From the NCBI RefSeq assembly GCF_013141915.1, contig NZ_SROX01000023.1, forward strand, positions 41,165 to 105,164: a stretch of DNA of 64,000 nucleotides, read 5' to 3'. A model generated the notes under the pieces. The model was not told the DNA's origin, ran no database searches, and saw only the letters and a program-made list of their open reading frames with translations. How positions within the stretch are numbered: position 1 is the first letter of the stretch; each line of letters begins with the position of its first letter. Made by a program: the position numbers and the translations under genes. This document shows positions 30,551 through 39,177 of this stretch, in pieces. This DNA is from Cupriavidus necator. GTDB taxonomy: Bacteria; Pseudomonadota; Gammaproteobacteria; Burkholderiales; Burkholderiaceae.

Positions 30551-32901
30551 GCCTGCTTCTCCTGCGCCGCCGCGCGTTCGAGATTGGTTTCCAGTTGCCG
30601 CTTGCCGGCCAGGTACTGCTTGGGCCATGGAATATCGCGGTAGCCGATGCGCGCCGCTTCGTGCAGCGTCCAGGCCGGATTGGCCAGATGCGGGCGAGCG
30701 ATCGCGCACAGGTCAGCGCGGCCGGCGGCGATGATCGAGTCGACATGGTCGGCCTCGAAGATCGCACCCACCGCAATGGTGGCGATGCCGGCCTCGTTGC
30801 GGATCCGGTCGGCAAACGGGGTCTGGTACATGCGGCCGTAGACCGGGGCCTGGTCGGGGCTGACCTGGCCCGACGAGCAGTCGATCATGTCCGCGCCCGC
30901 GGCCTTGAAGGCACGCGCAATCTCGACCGCGTCATCGGGCGTGATGCCGCCCTCGACCCAGTCATGGGCGGAAATGCGCACCGACATCGGCTTGTCCTGC
31001 GGCCACACCGCGCGCACCGCGGCAAACACCTCGAGCGGATAGCGCAGCCGTGCCGCCAGCGATCCGCCGTATTCGTCCTCGCGCGTATTGGTCAGCGGCG
31101 AGATAAAGCTCGACAGCAAGTAGCCGTGCGCGCAGTGCAGCTCGAGCCAATCGAAGCCCGCCTCGGCGGCGCGGCGCGCGCTGGCGACGAAATCATCGCG
31201 CACGCGCTCCATGTCCGCGCGGGTCATCTCGCGCGGGGTCTGCGATTCGCCCGGCAGGTAAGGCAGTGGCGAGGCCGACAGCACCGGCCAGTTGCCCGCC
31301 GGCAGCGGATGGTCCATCGCCTCCCAGCCGAGCTGGGTCGAGCCCTTGCGGCCCGCGTGGCCGATCTGCATGGCGATGCGCGCATCGCTGTTGCCATGCA
31401 CGAACGCGACGATGCGCTGCCAGGCGTCGCGCTGCGCGTCGTTCCACAAGCCCGGGCACCCCGGCGTGATGCGCGCGTCGGGCGACACGCAGGTCATCTC
31501 CGCCACCACCATGCCGGCGCCGCCGAGCGCGCGCGCGCCCAGGTGGACCAGATGAAAGTCGCCCGGCACGCCGTCGGCGCAGGAATACATCGCCATCGGC
31601 GACACCACCACGCGGTTCTTCAGCGTGACCCCGCGCAGGCGGAACGGCGTGAACATCGGCGGCAGCGGCTGGTGCTCGCGCAGCCGCAGGCTGTCCGCCG
31701 GCACGCCGGCCTGCTGCGCCAGCCAGTGCTCGAATTGCGCGACATAGCCGGCATCGCGCACGCGCAGGTTCTCGTGAGAAATCCGCTGCGAGCGCGTCAG
31801 CAGCGAATAGGCGAACTGTTCCGGCGGCAGGCTGCCGGCATAGCGCTCGACGTTCTCGAACCACTCGGTCGAGTTGCGCGCCGCGTTCTGAATCTTCAGC
31901 ACTTCCACGCCGCGCGTGGCTTCGTAGCGCGCCAGCGCGTCGGGCAGTCCGTCATGGCCCTTGCCGCGGATTTCGCGGGCCAGGTCGATGGCATCTTCCA
32001 GTGCCAGCTTGGTGCCCGAGCCGATCGAGAAATGCGCGGTGTGCGCGGCATCGCCCATCAGCACCACCGGCACGCGGCGGCCATCGGGCAAGGTGTTCCA
32101 GTGCACCCATTGCCGGCAGATCACGCGCGGGAAGCGGATCCAGATCGCCGAGCCGCGCAGGTGCGCCGCATTGGTGATCAGCTTGTTGCCGTCGAGGTAG
32201 CGCGCGAACAGTGTCTCGCAGTACGCCACGCCCTCTTCCTGGCTCATCTCTTCGATGCCGGCTGCGCGCCAGACCGATTCCGGCGCCTCGACGATAAAGG
32301 TCGAGGTGTTGTCGTCGAAGCGGTACGCATGCGCCTGGAACCAGCCGTGCTCGGTCTTTTCGAAGGCAAAGGTGAAGGCATCGAACAGCTTGTGCGTGCC
32401 CAGCCAGACAAAGCGGCACTGGCGCGTGTCGATATCCGGCTGGAAGGTGTCGGCATAGCGCGTGCGGATCCGGCTGTTGAGGCCATCGGAGGCGATCACC
32501 AGGTCGGCCTGGTATTGCATGGCCAGGGCCTGGTCGTCGGACACATCGGTCTCGAACACCAGTTTCACCCCGAGCGCTTCGCAGCGCGCCTGCAGGATGT
32601 TGAGCAGGCGCTTGCGGCCGATGCCGATAAAGCCGTGGCCGCCCGAGCGAATCGTGCGCCCGCCGATATGGATGTCGATATCGTCCCAATGGTTGAACGC
32701 GGCGTTGATCTCGGCGGCGCTGACCGGGTCGGCTTCCTTCAGGTTGTCCATGGTGGCGTCGGAGAACACCACGCCCCAGCCGAAGGTGTCGTACGGCCGG
32801 TTGCGTTCGACCACGATGATCTCATTGGCCGGGTCCTGCAGTTTCATCAGCAGGCCGAAGTACAGGCCGGCGGGGCCTCCGCCAATACAAAGCACACGCA
32901 T
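30547..32901 (-). CDS. 2-aminobenzoyl-CoA monooxygenase/reductase (fused FAD hydroxylase and OYE-type reductase)
   Basis: Signature enzyme of aerobic anthranilate degradation via CoA, 784 residues. N-terminal FAD monooxygenase (~1-400): CIGGGPAGLYFGLLMK dinucleotide fold, DG motif VIASDGLNSRIR and GD motif PVVLMGDAAHTAHFSIGSGTKLALEDA. C-terminal Old-Yellow-Enzyme-type FMN reductase (~410-770): LKNRVVVSPMAMYSC, MQIGHAGRKG, ELHCAHGYLLSSFISP and a C-terminal half-barrel ending AIARPHLANP. This fusion is known from Azoarcus evansii (abmA), where it hydroxylates and reduces the ring. Databases may call it salicylyl-CoA 5-hydroxylase/oxidoreductase. First gene of the operon, behind an AT-rich palindrome. 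Confidence 0.9.
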   Translation of the reverse strand: MRVLCIGGGPAGLYFGLLMKLQDPANEIIVVERNRPYDTFGWGVVFSDATMDNLKEADPVSAAEINAAFNHWDDIDIHIGGRTIRSGGHGFIGIGRKRLLNILQARCEALGVKLVFETDVSDDQALAMQYQADLVIASDGLNSRIRTRYADTFQPDIDTRQCRFVWLGTHKLFDAFTFAFEKTEHGWFQAHAYRFDDNTSTFIVEAPESVWRAAGIEEMSQEEGVAYCETLFARYLDGNKLITNAAHLRGSAIWIRFPRVICRQWVHWNTLPDGRRVPVVLMGDAAHTAHFSIGSGTKLALEDAIDLAREIRGKGHDGLPDALARYEATRGVEVLKIQNAARNSTEWFENVERYAGSLPPEQFAYSLLTRSQRISHENLRVRDAGYVAQFEHWLAQQAGVPADSLRLREHQPLPPMFTPFRLRGVTLKNRVVVSPMAMYSCADGVPGDFHLVHLGARALGGAGMVVAEMTCVSPDARITPGCPGLWNDAQRDAWQRIVAFVHGNSDARIAMQIGHAGRKGSTQLGWEAMDHPLPAGNWPVLSASPLPYLPGESQTPREMTRADMERVRDDFVASARRAAEAGFDWLELHCAHGYLLSSFISPLTNTREDEYGGSLAARLRYPLEVFAAVRAVWPQDKPMSVRISAHDWVEGGITPDDAVEIARAFKAAGADMIDCSSGQVSPDQAPVYGRMYQTPFADRIRNEAGIATIAVGAIFEADHVDSIIAAGRADLCAIARPHLANPAWTLHEAARIGYRDIPWPKQYLAGKRQLETNLERAAAQEKQA

Positions 32902-32978
32902 CTGTTGCCTCCTGCCGGCTGTGCCAGTCGCGTCGCATACGACGCATCGGCTCCGGGCCGCGATCTAGATCAAGGTTA

Positions 32979-33000
32979 AATATTTTATGCTTCAAATATT
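32979..33000 (-). promoter_or_regulatory. AT-rich palindrome upstream of the 2-aminobenzoyl-CoA operon
   Basis: Perfect 7-bp arms AATATTT and AAATATT with an 8-bp spacer, in a short AT-rich island of an otherwise GC-rich genome, 78 bp before the first gene. Size and symmetry fit a MarR- or TetR-type operator over a promoter. No regulator gene is next to it in this window. Confidence 0.55.
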
Positions 33001-33075
33001 AGACTGCATCACGACCGATGGCAAGACCGCGATGCGATGTGCCCCGCCCGGCACCCGCATCGCCTTTTCCCGGCA

Positions 33076-34968
33076 CTAACCTTTCAACGCGGCCTGTAGC
33101 TGTTCCAGCGCGGCCGGGTCTTCGATGGTCGTGAGGTCGCCGGGGTCCCGGCCCTCGGCCACGGCCTGCATGGCACGCCGCAGCAGCTTGCCCGAACGCG
33201 TCTTGGGCAGCGCATTGACGAAGAACACGCGCGCCGGGCGCGCCACCGCGCCGAGTTGCTGCTCGACGGTCTTCATCAGCTCGCCTTCCAGCGCCAGCCG
33301 CGCCTGCGGCGTGGCCGTGCGCGCCGGATCGCGCGCAATGCAGAACGCCATCGCCACCTGCCCCTTGAGCGCGTCCTGCACCCCCACCACCGCCACCTCG
33401 GCCACGGCCGCGCTGGACGACAGGCTTTCTTCGATCTCGCGCGTGCCCAGCCGGTGGCCGGCCACATTGATGACGTCGTCGGTGCGGCCCAGGATAAAGA
33501 CATAGCCGTCGGCATCGCGCACGCCCCAGTCGAACGTCGAGTAGCACATACGGTTCGGCACCGCCTGCCAGTAAGTGCGCACGAAGCGGTCATCGTCGCC
33601 CCAGACCGTGCTCATGCAACCCGGCGGCAGCGGGCCGTCGATGGCGACCACGCCCTTCTGCCCGGGCGGGCATTCCGCACCAGTGTTCTCGTCGACGATC
33701 TTCAGGTCATAGCCGTAGGCCGGCACCCCGGGCGAGCCCAGCTTGGGCGGCAGCGCCTCGATGCCGCGCTGGATCGCGATGATGGGCCAGCCGGATTCGG
33801 TCTGCCAGTAGTTGTCGACCACGGGCTTGCCCAGGCCGTCCTGGATCCAGCGCGCGGTCGGCTCGTCCAGCGGCTCGCCTGCCAGGAACAGCAGCCGCAG
33901 GCTGGACAGGTCGTAACGCGTCAGCCACGCCGGGTCCTGCTTCTTCAGCACGCGGATCGCGGTCGGGGCGCTGAACATCAGGTTGACCCGGTATTGTTCG
34001 ACCAGGCGCCACAGGATGCCGCCATCGGGGCGGATCGGCGTGCCCTCATACATCAGCGTGGCCATGCCGGCCAGCAGCGGGCCATAGACGATATAGCTGT
34101 GCCCGACCACCCAGCCGATGTCCGACGCGGTGAACATGGTGTCACCGGCCTTGCCGCAGAAGATGTACTCCATCGAGGTCGCTAGCGCCACCGCATAGCC
34201 GCCGGTATCGCGCTGCACGCCCTTGGGCTTGCCGGTGGTGCCGGAGGTATAGAGCACATAGGATGGTTCGCTCGACTCCAGCCACACGCACGGCACCTGC
34301 ACGGCGGCGACTTGCTCGCGCCACGCCGCGTAGTCTTCATCGCGGCCTTCGGCGCGGGGCATGTCCGCCAGCCCCCGGTCCACCAGCAGCACCTTCTCGG
34401 GCTGGTGCGACGACAGCCGGATGGCCTCGTCGAGCAGCGGCTTGTACGGCACCACCTTGCCGGCGCGCGAACCGGCGTCGGCGCTGACCACCACGCGTGG
34501 CCGGGCATCCTCGATGCGCGCGGCCAGGCTGACCGAGGCAAAGCCGCCGAACACCACCGAATGGATCGCCCCGATGCGCGCGCACGCCAGCATCGCAAAG
34601 GCGGCTTCCGGGATCATCGGCATGTAGATCAGCACGCGGTCGCCCTGCCGCACACCCAATCCCTGCAGGATCGCCGCCATGCGGCTGACCTCGGCGTGCA
34701 GCTCGGCGTAGGTGAAGCTGCGGGCCTGGTCGGTCTCGGTCGAGACCCAGTGCAGCGCCGGCTGGCTGGCGCGGGCCGCCAGATGGCGGTCAACCGCGTT
34801 GTGGCACAGGTTGGTGCGCCCGCCGACGAACCAGCGCGTAAAAGGTGCGCGGCGGTTGTCGAGCACCTGGCTGAACGGGGTTTCCCACTCGATGCGTGCG
34901 GCCTGTTCGGCCCAGAACCCCTCGGGGTCGGCCAGCGAACGGGCATGCACGGCATGGCTTGCCGTCAT
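33076..34968 (-). CDS. prpE: Propionyl-CoA synthetase-like acyl-CoA ligase
   Basis: A 630-residue acetyl-CoA synthetase-type ligase: GRTNLCHNAVDRHL near the N-terminus, VLYTSGTTGKPKGVQRDTGG, DNYWQTESGWP (A5), GRTDDVINVAGHRLGTREIEE and the C-terminal acetylatable Lys in PKTRSGKLLRRAMQAV. The pattern fits PrpE (propionate activation) better than Acs. No prpB/C genes are nearby. It is upstream of the aminobenzoate operon on the same strand, separated by 174 bp with an operator-like palindrome, so it is probably a separate unit. Acetate or another short acid cannot be excluded. Confidence 0.82.
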   Translation of the reverse strand: MTASHAVHARSLADPEGFWAEQAARIEWETPFSQVLDNRRAPFTRWFVGGRTNLCHNAVDRHLAARASQPALHWVSTETDQARSFTYAELHAEVSRMAAILQGLGVRQGDRVLIYMPMIPEAAFAMLACARIGAIHSVVFGGFASVSLAARIEDARPRVVVSADAGSRAGKVVPYKPLLDEAIRLSSHQPEKVLLVDRGLADMPRAEGRDEDYAAWREQVAAVQVPCVWLESSEPSYVLYTSGTTGKPKGVQRDTGGYAVALATSMEYIFCGKAGDTMFTASDIGWVVGHSYIVYGPLLAGMATLMYEGTPIRPDGGILWRLVEQYRVNLMFSAPTAIRVLKKQDPAWLTRYDLSSLRLLFLAGEPLDEPTARWIQDGLGKPVVDNYWQTESGWPIIAIQRGIEALPPKLGSPGVPAYGYDLKIVDENTGAECPPGQKGVVAIDGPLPPGCMSTVWGDDDRFVRTYWQAVPNRMCYSTFDWGVRDADGYVFILGRTDDVINVAGHRLGTREIEESLSSSAAVAEVAVVGVQDALKGQVAMAFCIARDPARTATPQARLALEGELMKTVEQQLGAVARPARVFFVNALPKTRSGKLLRRAMQAVAEGRDPGDLTTIEDPAALEQLQAALKG

Positions 34969-35081
34969 GTCTGTCTCCTCCGCGTCTGCGGTCGTTTGTG
35001 ATATGCCGGTAGTTTGCCACCGGCCCGGGCACCCGTGGCCAGGTTTCAGGGCGCTGCCGCACGGGACGCCGCCGGCACATG

Positions 35082-35113
35082 AAAAAAAAGGGGCGTGCCG
35101 ACGGCATCGCCCC
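35082..35113 (-). terminator. Intrinsic terminator after the lytic transglycosylase gene
   Basis: On the minus strand GGGGCG-A-TGCC/GGCA-CGCCCC stem followed by eight T (35089-35082). It lies 35 bp downstream of the mltD stop. Confidence 0.88.
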
Positions 35114-35147
35114 TCTTCTTTGCAACGCCGCCCAGCGGCCGGCCACG

Positions 35148-36836
35148 TCAGCGTGCCTTGACTCCCTTGGCGCTGGTCTTGGTGCTGGCCTTTGCCGACA
35201 CCTTGGCGACGGGTGCCGACTTTGCCGCGTGTCGTGGCGAGGCCTCGACCACCACACGCTGGCGCGCGTCGCCCTTGCCCTTGGCGGAGGCCCGGACCAC
35301 CTTGGCGCCCTTGCCAGGCTGGTCAGCCTTGTCGGCCTTGCCGCTGCGTTCGGTGCGACTGGCCGATTCGGTGCGTTCGGCCCGGTCGGCGCGTTCGGCC
35401 CGGGCCGCCCGCACGGCGCCGGCGCCGCGCACCGGCACCATCAGCACCAGGCTCTGGCCAGCCACCAGCTTGGTGCCGGAGAGCTTGTTCCACGACTGCA
35501 CCTGCCCGGCCGAAACGCCATAGCGCCGCGCCACCGAGGCCACGGTATCGCGCCGGCTGGCACGCACCACCACGCGGCGCGCATCCGGCAGGTCCGGCTC
35601 CATCGCCAGCATGGCGCTGTCGGCAAGCGTGGCACTGATGTCCTGGTCATGCCGGCCCGAGCGCGGAATCATCACGGTCGAACCCGCTTTCAGGCGCATG
35701 CCCTTGGGGATGCTGTTGATCTCGCGCAGCGTATCGGCATCGACATTCAGCCGCGCCGCCAGCGATTCGACGCGCTCGCGGCTGTCCACCGTCACCGCGG
35801 CCCAGCTCGACAGCCCGCCGCGATAGGTGTTCAGGTTGTACTGGAAGCGCTCGGCGTTATCGAACGGCAGCAGGATCTGCGGGTTCGACGCACCCAGGAT
35901 CACCGGCCGGTTGAACGACGGGTTCAGGGCCTTGAATTCCTCCACCGACATGTCCGCCAGCTTGGCCGCGAGGTTCACGTCGATGTCGCGCGAGGTGGTC
36001 ACCGTGACGAAGTACGGGTGGTCCGGGATCTCGGGCAACTTGACGCCGTACGCGGCCGGGTTGGCGATGATGTTCTTGACCGCCTGCAGCTTGGGCACGT
36101 AGTAGCGCGTCTCGTTGGGCATCGGCAGGCTGGCGTAGTCGGTCGGCAGCCCGCGCGCCTGGTTGCGCGCGATTGCCCGCGACACGGCGCCCTCGCCCCA
36201 GTTGTACGCGGCCAGCGCCAGGTGCCAGTCGCCGAACATGTCATAGAGCCGCGCCAGGTAGTCCAGCGCGGCGTCGGTCGAGGCCAGCACGTCGCGGCGC
36301 TCGTCGCGGAACATGTTTTGCTTCAGGTTGTACGACTTGCCCGTGCTCGGGATGAACTGCCACATCCCGGCCGCCTTGGCGGTGGACTGCGCCTGCGGGT
36401 TGAACGCGCTCTCGACGAACGGCAGCAGCGCCAGCTCGGTCGGCATCTTGCGCTGTTCCAGCTCCTCGACGATGTGGTAGAGGTAGCGGCTCGAGCGCCC
36501 GACCATCCGTTCCATGTACTCCGGCCGCTGCGCATACCACTGGGTACGATCATCGACCAGCGTGCCCTCCAGGTCCGGCATGGCAAAGCCGCGCCGGATG
36601 CGATCCCAGATGTCGTTGGACGGGCCGCGCAGCCAGTCCAGGCCGCCCTGGTCGACATTGATAGTGGAAGAGGAAGACAGCGCGGACTTGTCGCTGAGCG
36701 AGTTGAGCGGGTCCTGGCGCTTGGCAGTCTGGGCGGTCGCGGCACCGATGGTGCCCTCAGGCGGCGTGGGGGTGCTGGCGCACGCTGCAAGCAGCGCGGC
36801 GCACGCGACCACCGCCAGTAGTCGACCAATTTTCAT
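35148..36836 (-). CDS. mltD: MltD-type membrane-bound lytic murein transglycosylase with LysM domains
   Basis: Lipoprotein of 562 residues: signal peptide with lipobox LAAC (Cys19). The goose-type SLT domain has catalytic Glu in LLPFVESAFNPQAQSTAKAAGMWQFIPSTGK and downstream ALAAYNWGEGAVSRAI. Two LysM repeats follow (ERVESLAARLNVDADTLREIN... and DTVASVARRYGVSAGQVQSWN...) for peptidoglycan binding. The last ~85 residues are an Ala/Arg/Lys/Ser-rich low-complexity tail with AER/ADR repeats, unusual compared with enterobacterial MltD. It cleaves glycan strands to anhydro-muropeptides in the envelope. Monocistronic, with its own promoter and terminator. Confidence 0.92.
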   Translation of the reverse strand: MKIGRLLAVVACAALLAACASTPTPPEGTIGAATAQTAKRQDPLNSLSDKSALSSSSTINVDQGGLDWLRGPSNDIWDRIRRGFAMPDLEGTLVDDRTQWYAQRPEYMERMVGRSSRYLYHIVEELEQRKMPTELALLPFVESAFNPQAQSTAKAAGMWQFIPSTGKSYNLKQNMFRDERRDVLASTDAALDYLARLYDMFGDWHLALAAYNWGEGAVSRAIARNQARGLPTDYASLPMPNETRYYVPKLQAVKNIIANPAAYGVKLPEIPDHPYFVTVTTSRDIDVNLAAKLADMSVEEFKALNPSFNRPVILGASNPQILLPFDNAERFQYNLNTYRGGLSSWAAVTVDSRERVESLAARLNVDADTLREINSIPKGMRLKAGSTVMIPRSGRHDQDISATLADSAMLAMEPDLPDARRVVVRASRRDTVASVARRYGVSAGQVQSWNKLSGTKLVAGQSLVLMVPVRGAGAVRAARAERADRAERTESASRTERSGKADKADQPGKGAKVVRASAKGKGDARQRVVVEASPRHAAKSAPVAKVSAKASTKTSAKGVKAR

Positions 36837-36871
36837 TAAATTCTCAAATCGTGACGCTAAAAGGTTGCGTG

Positions 36872-36900
36872 ATGCTAAAAAAAACCGCGTATCGCGTCAA
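36872..36900 (-). promoter_or_regulatory. Putative sigma70 promoter of mltD
   Basis: On the minus strand TTGACG (36900-36895), 17 bp, TAGCAT (36877-36872), 35 bp before the mltD start. The spacer contains CGCG-ATA-CGCG followed by eight T, which could also act as a weak terminator for gloB upstream. Confidence 0.5.
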
Positions 36901-36973
36901 TCAGATTTTCCACATAGCGAATATACGGCGGCTGGCCGCCCTGCCTTGTGGCGCCATGGGGCGCGGACCGGGG

Positions 36974-37774
36974 TCAGCGGAAATTGTCCTTCCAGCCCCG
37001 CAGCGCGCCGAACGCCTGGGCATCGTCCGTGGTGGCCCCGCCCTGGGCTGACACCGTCGCGCGCACGGTAGGTTCGCGCGAGCGCAGGAACGGGTTGACC
37101 TCGCGCTCATGGGCGATGGTGGTCGGCAGCGTCGGCCGGTCCGCCGCGCGCAGTGCCTCGACGCGTTGCTCCCACGCCGCCAGCGCGGCATTGCCGGGCT
37201 CGACCGCGCGGGCGAAGCGCACGTTGCTGCGCGTGTATTCATGCGCGCAATAGACGCGGGTGTCGCCGGGCAGCGCCGCCAGCTTGTCCAGCGACGCCAG
37301 CATCTGCGCCGGCGTGCCTTCGAACAGCCGTCCGCAGCCGCTCGCGAACAGGGTATCGCCGCAGAACACGGCCGGGCCGGCTTCGCCCAGGTCGGCGACG
37401 TAGGCGATATGGCCGGCCGTGTGGCCGGGCACGTCCAGCACGCGCAGGGTCAGCGCCGGCGCCGCGAGCGTCGCCACATCGCCCTCGCGCAGCGCCTGGG
37501 TGCGCCCGCCGATACGCTCGCCCGCCGGGCCCAGCACCGGCAGCGGCTCGCCCGAGGGCGCGCGCGGATGCGCCGCCAGCAGCTCGGCCACGCCGCCCTG
37601 GTGATCGCCGTGGTGATGGGTGATTACAATAGCGCCCAGAGCCAGACCGCTTTGCGCCAGAAAGCGCTCCACCGGCGCAGCCTCGCCAGGATCGACCACG
37701 GCGGCGCAGTGCCCGTCGTGGATGGCCCAGATATAGTTATCCTGGAACGCCGGGATCGGCTCAACCTTCAACAT
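36974..37774 (-). CDS. gloB: Hydroxyacylglutathione hydrolase (glyoxalase II)
   Basis: Hydrolyses S-lactoylglutathione in methylglyoxal detoxification. 266 residues; metallo-beta-lactamase fold with metal motif THHHGDHQGG, further ligands in VPGHTAGHIAYV and GDTLFASGCGR, and C-terminal CAHEYTRSNVRFA. ATG 37774 (MLKVEPIPAFQDNY) is chosen because AGGAG lies 7 bp upstream; ATG 37780 is too close. The frame continues to 38584 antisense to the next gene and is not real there. Divergent from the methyltransferase gene with only 12 bp between starts. Confidence 0.94.
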   Translation of the reverse strand: MLKVEPIPAFQDNYIWAIHDGHCAAVVDPGEAAPVERFLAQSGLALGAIVITHHHGDHQGGVAELLAAHPRAPSGEPLPVLGPAGERIGGRTQALREGDVATLAAPALTLRVLDVPGHTAGHIAYVADLGEAGPAVFCGDTLFASGCGRLFEGTPAQMLASLDKLAALPGDTRVYCAHEYTRSNVRFARAVEPGNAALAAWEQRVEALRAADRPTLPTTIAHEREVNPFLRSREPTVRATVSAQGGATTDDAQAFGALRGWKDNFR

Positions 37775-37786
37775 GCGCATGCTCCT

Positions 37787-38587
37787 ATGTCCAATCGTCC
37801 CAATCACTCGATTGTAAGCTGGGAAGACTGGCTGGCCTCGCCGCCCGGCGAGTACATGCTGCGCTGGGAGGCGCAGCAGTACGACCGCACCGTGACCGAC
37901 ATCTTCGGCTACCACGCGGTCCAGCTGGGCCTGCCGTATATCGATACCCTGCGCGAGAACCGGATGCCGTTCTCGGCGCTGGCGCTGGATCCGTCCAGCG
38001 GCCCGCACGGGCCCCGCGCCGCACATCCGGATGCGCGCCAGCTGCTGTGCCGTTTCGACGAACTGCCGTTCGACACCCAGAGCATCGACCTGGTCACCCT
38101 GCCGCATATCCTGGAATTCGCCGAAGACCCGCATGAAGTGCTGCGCGAAGTCTCGCGGGTGCTGATGCCGGAGGGCCGCGTGGTCGTCACCTGCTTCAAC
38201 CCGATGAGCCTGTGGGGCGCGCGCCAGGGCATGAACCGGCTCGGCGCCACGCCGTTCCTGCCGACGGACGCGCAGCAGATCGGTTTCGTGCGCATCAAGG
38301 ACTGGCTCAAGTTGCTCGGCTTCGATATCATCCGCGGCCGCTTCGGCTGCTATTGCCCGCCGTACCGCACCGACCGCTGGCTGCAGCGCTCCGCCTTCAT
38401 GGAAAAGGCCGGCGACCGCTGGTGGCCGATCTTCGGCGCGGTCTATATGATTTCGGCGATCAAGCGCGTGCGCAATATCCGGCTGGTGGGACCGGCCTGG
38501 AAGAGCAAGCCGGCGCTGGCGCCGGTGTCGGCGCCCGTGGCCACGCCCACCGGCACGCATGGCAAGACCCCCGGCAAGGAGCATTGA
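37787..38587 (+). CDS. SAM-dependent methyltransferase (YafS-like)
   Basis: A 266-residue class I methyltransferase-like protein. The region LPFDTQSIDLVTLPHILEFAEDPHEVLREVSRVLMPEGRVVVTCFNP is the motif IV-VI block of UbiE-type enzymes; motif I is degenerate. It lies between gloB and rnhA exactly where enterobacteria carry yafS, so it is probably the orthologous group. Substrate unknown. ATG 37787 has no good Shine-Dalgarno because the upstream 12 bp are shared with the gloB start region. Confidence 0.8.
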   Translation: MSNRPNHSIVSWEDWLASPPGEYMLRWEAQQYDRTVTDIFGYHAVQLGLPYIDTLRENRMPFSALALDPSSGPHGPRAAHPDARQLLCRFDELPFDTQSIDLVTLPHILEFAEDPHEVLREVSRVLMPEGRVVVTCFNPMSLWGARQGMNRLGATPFLPTDAQQIGFVRIKDWLKLLGFDIIRGRFGCYCPPYRTDRWLQRSAFMEKAGDRWWPIFGAVYMISAIKRVRNIRLVGPAWKSKPALAPVSAPVATPTGTHGKTPGKEH

Positions 38588-38639
38588 CGCGGCCCGGCCG
38601 CGCGCTATTCGCCCTTTCGCCCTATTTGCCCCTCAATGC

Positions 38640-38660
38640 GCCACCCGCTCCGCGGGTGGC
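38640..38660 (+). repeat. Hairpin just upstream of rnhA
   Basis: Perfect 9-bp stem GCCACCCGC/GCGGGTGGC with a TCC loop, ending 14 bp before the rnhA ATG. No T-tract, so it is more likely an mRNA structure influencing rnhA translation or reading from the methyltransferase gene than a terminator. Confidence 0.5.
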
Positions 38661-38674
38661 CACCACGGAATCAC

Positions 38675-39112
38675 ATGCAAGAAGTCACGATCTACTCCGA
38701 CGGCGCCTGCAAGGGCAATCCCGGCCGCGGCGGCTGGGGCGCGGTGCTCGTCGCCGGCACCAGCGAGAAAGAGCTGTTCGGCGGCGAGCCGAACACCACC
38801 AATAACCGCATGGAAATGACCGCCGTGATCGAAGCGCTGCGCGCGCTCAAGCGGCCCTGCGTGGTGCGCGTCTATACCGACTCGCAGTACGTGCAGAAAG
38901 GCATCAGCGAATGGCTGCCCGGCTGGAAGGCACGCGGCTGGAAAACCGCAGACAAGAAACCGGTCAAGAACGCCGACCTGTGGCAGGCGCTGGACACCCT
39001 GGCGCAACCGCACCAGATCTCCTGGCACTGGGTGCGTGGCCACAACGGCCACCCCGGCAACGAGCGCGCCGACGCGCTGGCCAACCGCGGCGTCGAATCG
39101 ATCGGCCGCTGA
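38675..39112 (+). CDS. rnhA: Ribonuclease HI
   Basis: Degrades the RNA strand of RNA-DNA hybrids. 145 residues with the catalytic acidic set: D in IYSDGACKGNPG, E in NRMEMTAVIEAL, D in VYTDSQYV and the D in NERADALAN; the handle region GWKARGWKTADKKPVKN is present. ATG 38675 (MQEVTIYSDG) opens the fold. It is followed 65 bp later by dnaQ on the same strand, as in enterobacteria (where they are adjacent and divergent). Confidence 0.96.
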   Translation: MQEVTIYSDGACKGNPGRGGWGAVLVAGTSEKELFGGEPNTTNNRMEMTAVIEALRALKRPCVVRVYTDSQYVQKGISEWLPGWKARGWKTADKKPVKNADLWQALDTLAQPHQISWHWVRGHNGHPGNERADALANRGVESIGR

Positions 39113-39177
39113 GCCGAGCCTGCAGCAAGACAACAACAAGCGCGGAACGCCAGCCCCGCTCCGCTAGAATGCCCGCC

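Noticed and set aside
33076..34968. prpE-like ligase as part of the aminobenzoate operon
   Set aside because: It is separated by 174 bp with an operator-like palindrome, and the operon already has its own aromatic-acid ligase.
37775..38584. Upstream extension of the gloB frame across the methyltransferase gene
   Set aside because: The gloB domain begins at 37774 with a good ribosome site; the extension is antisense to a real gene.
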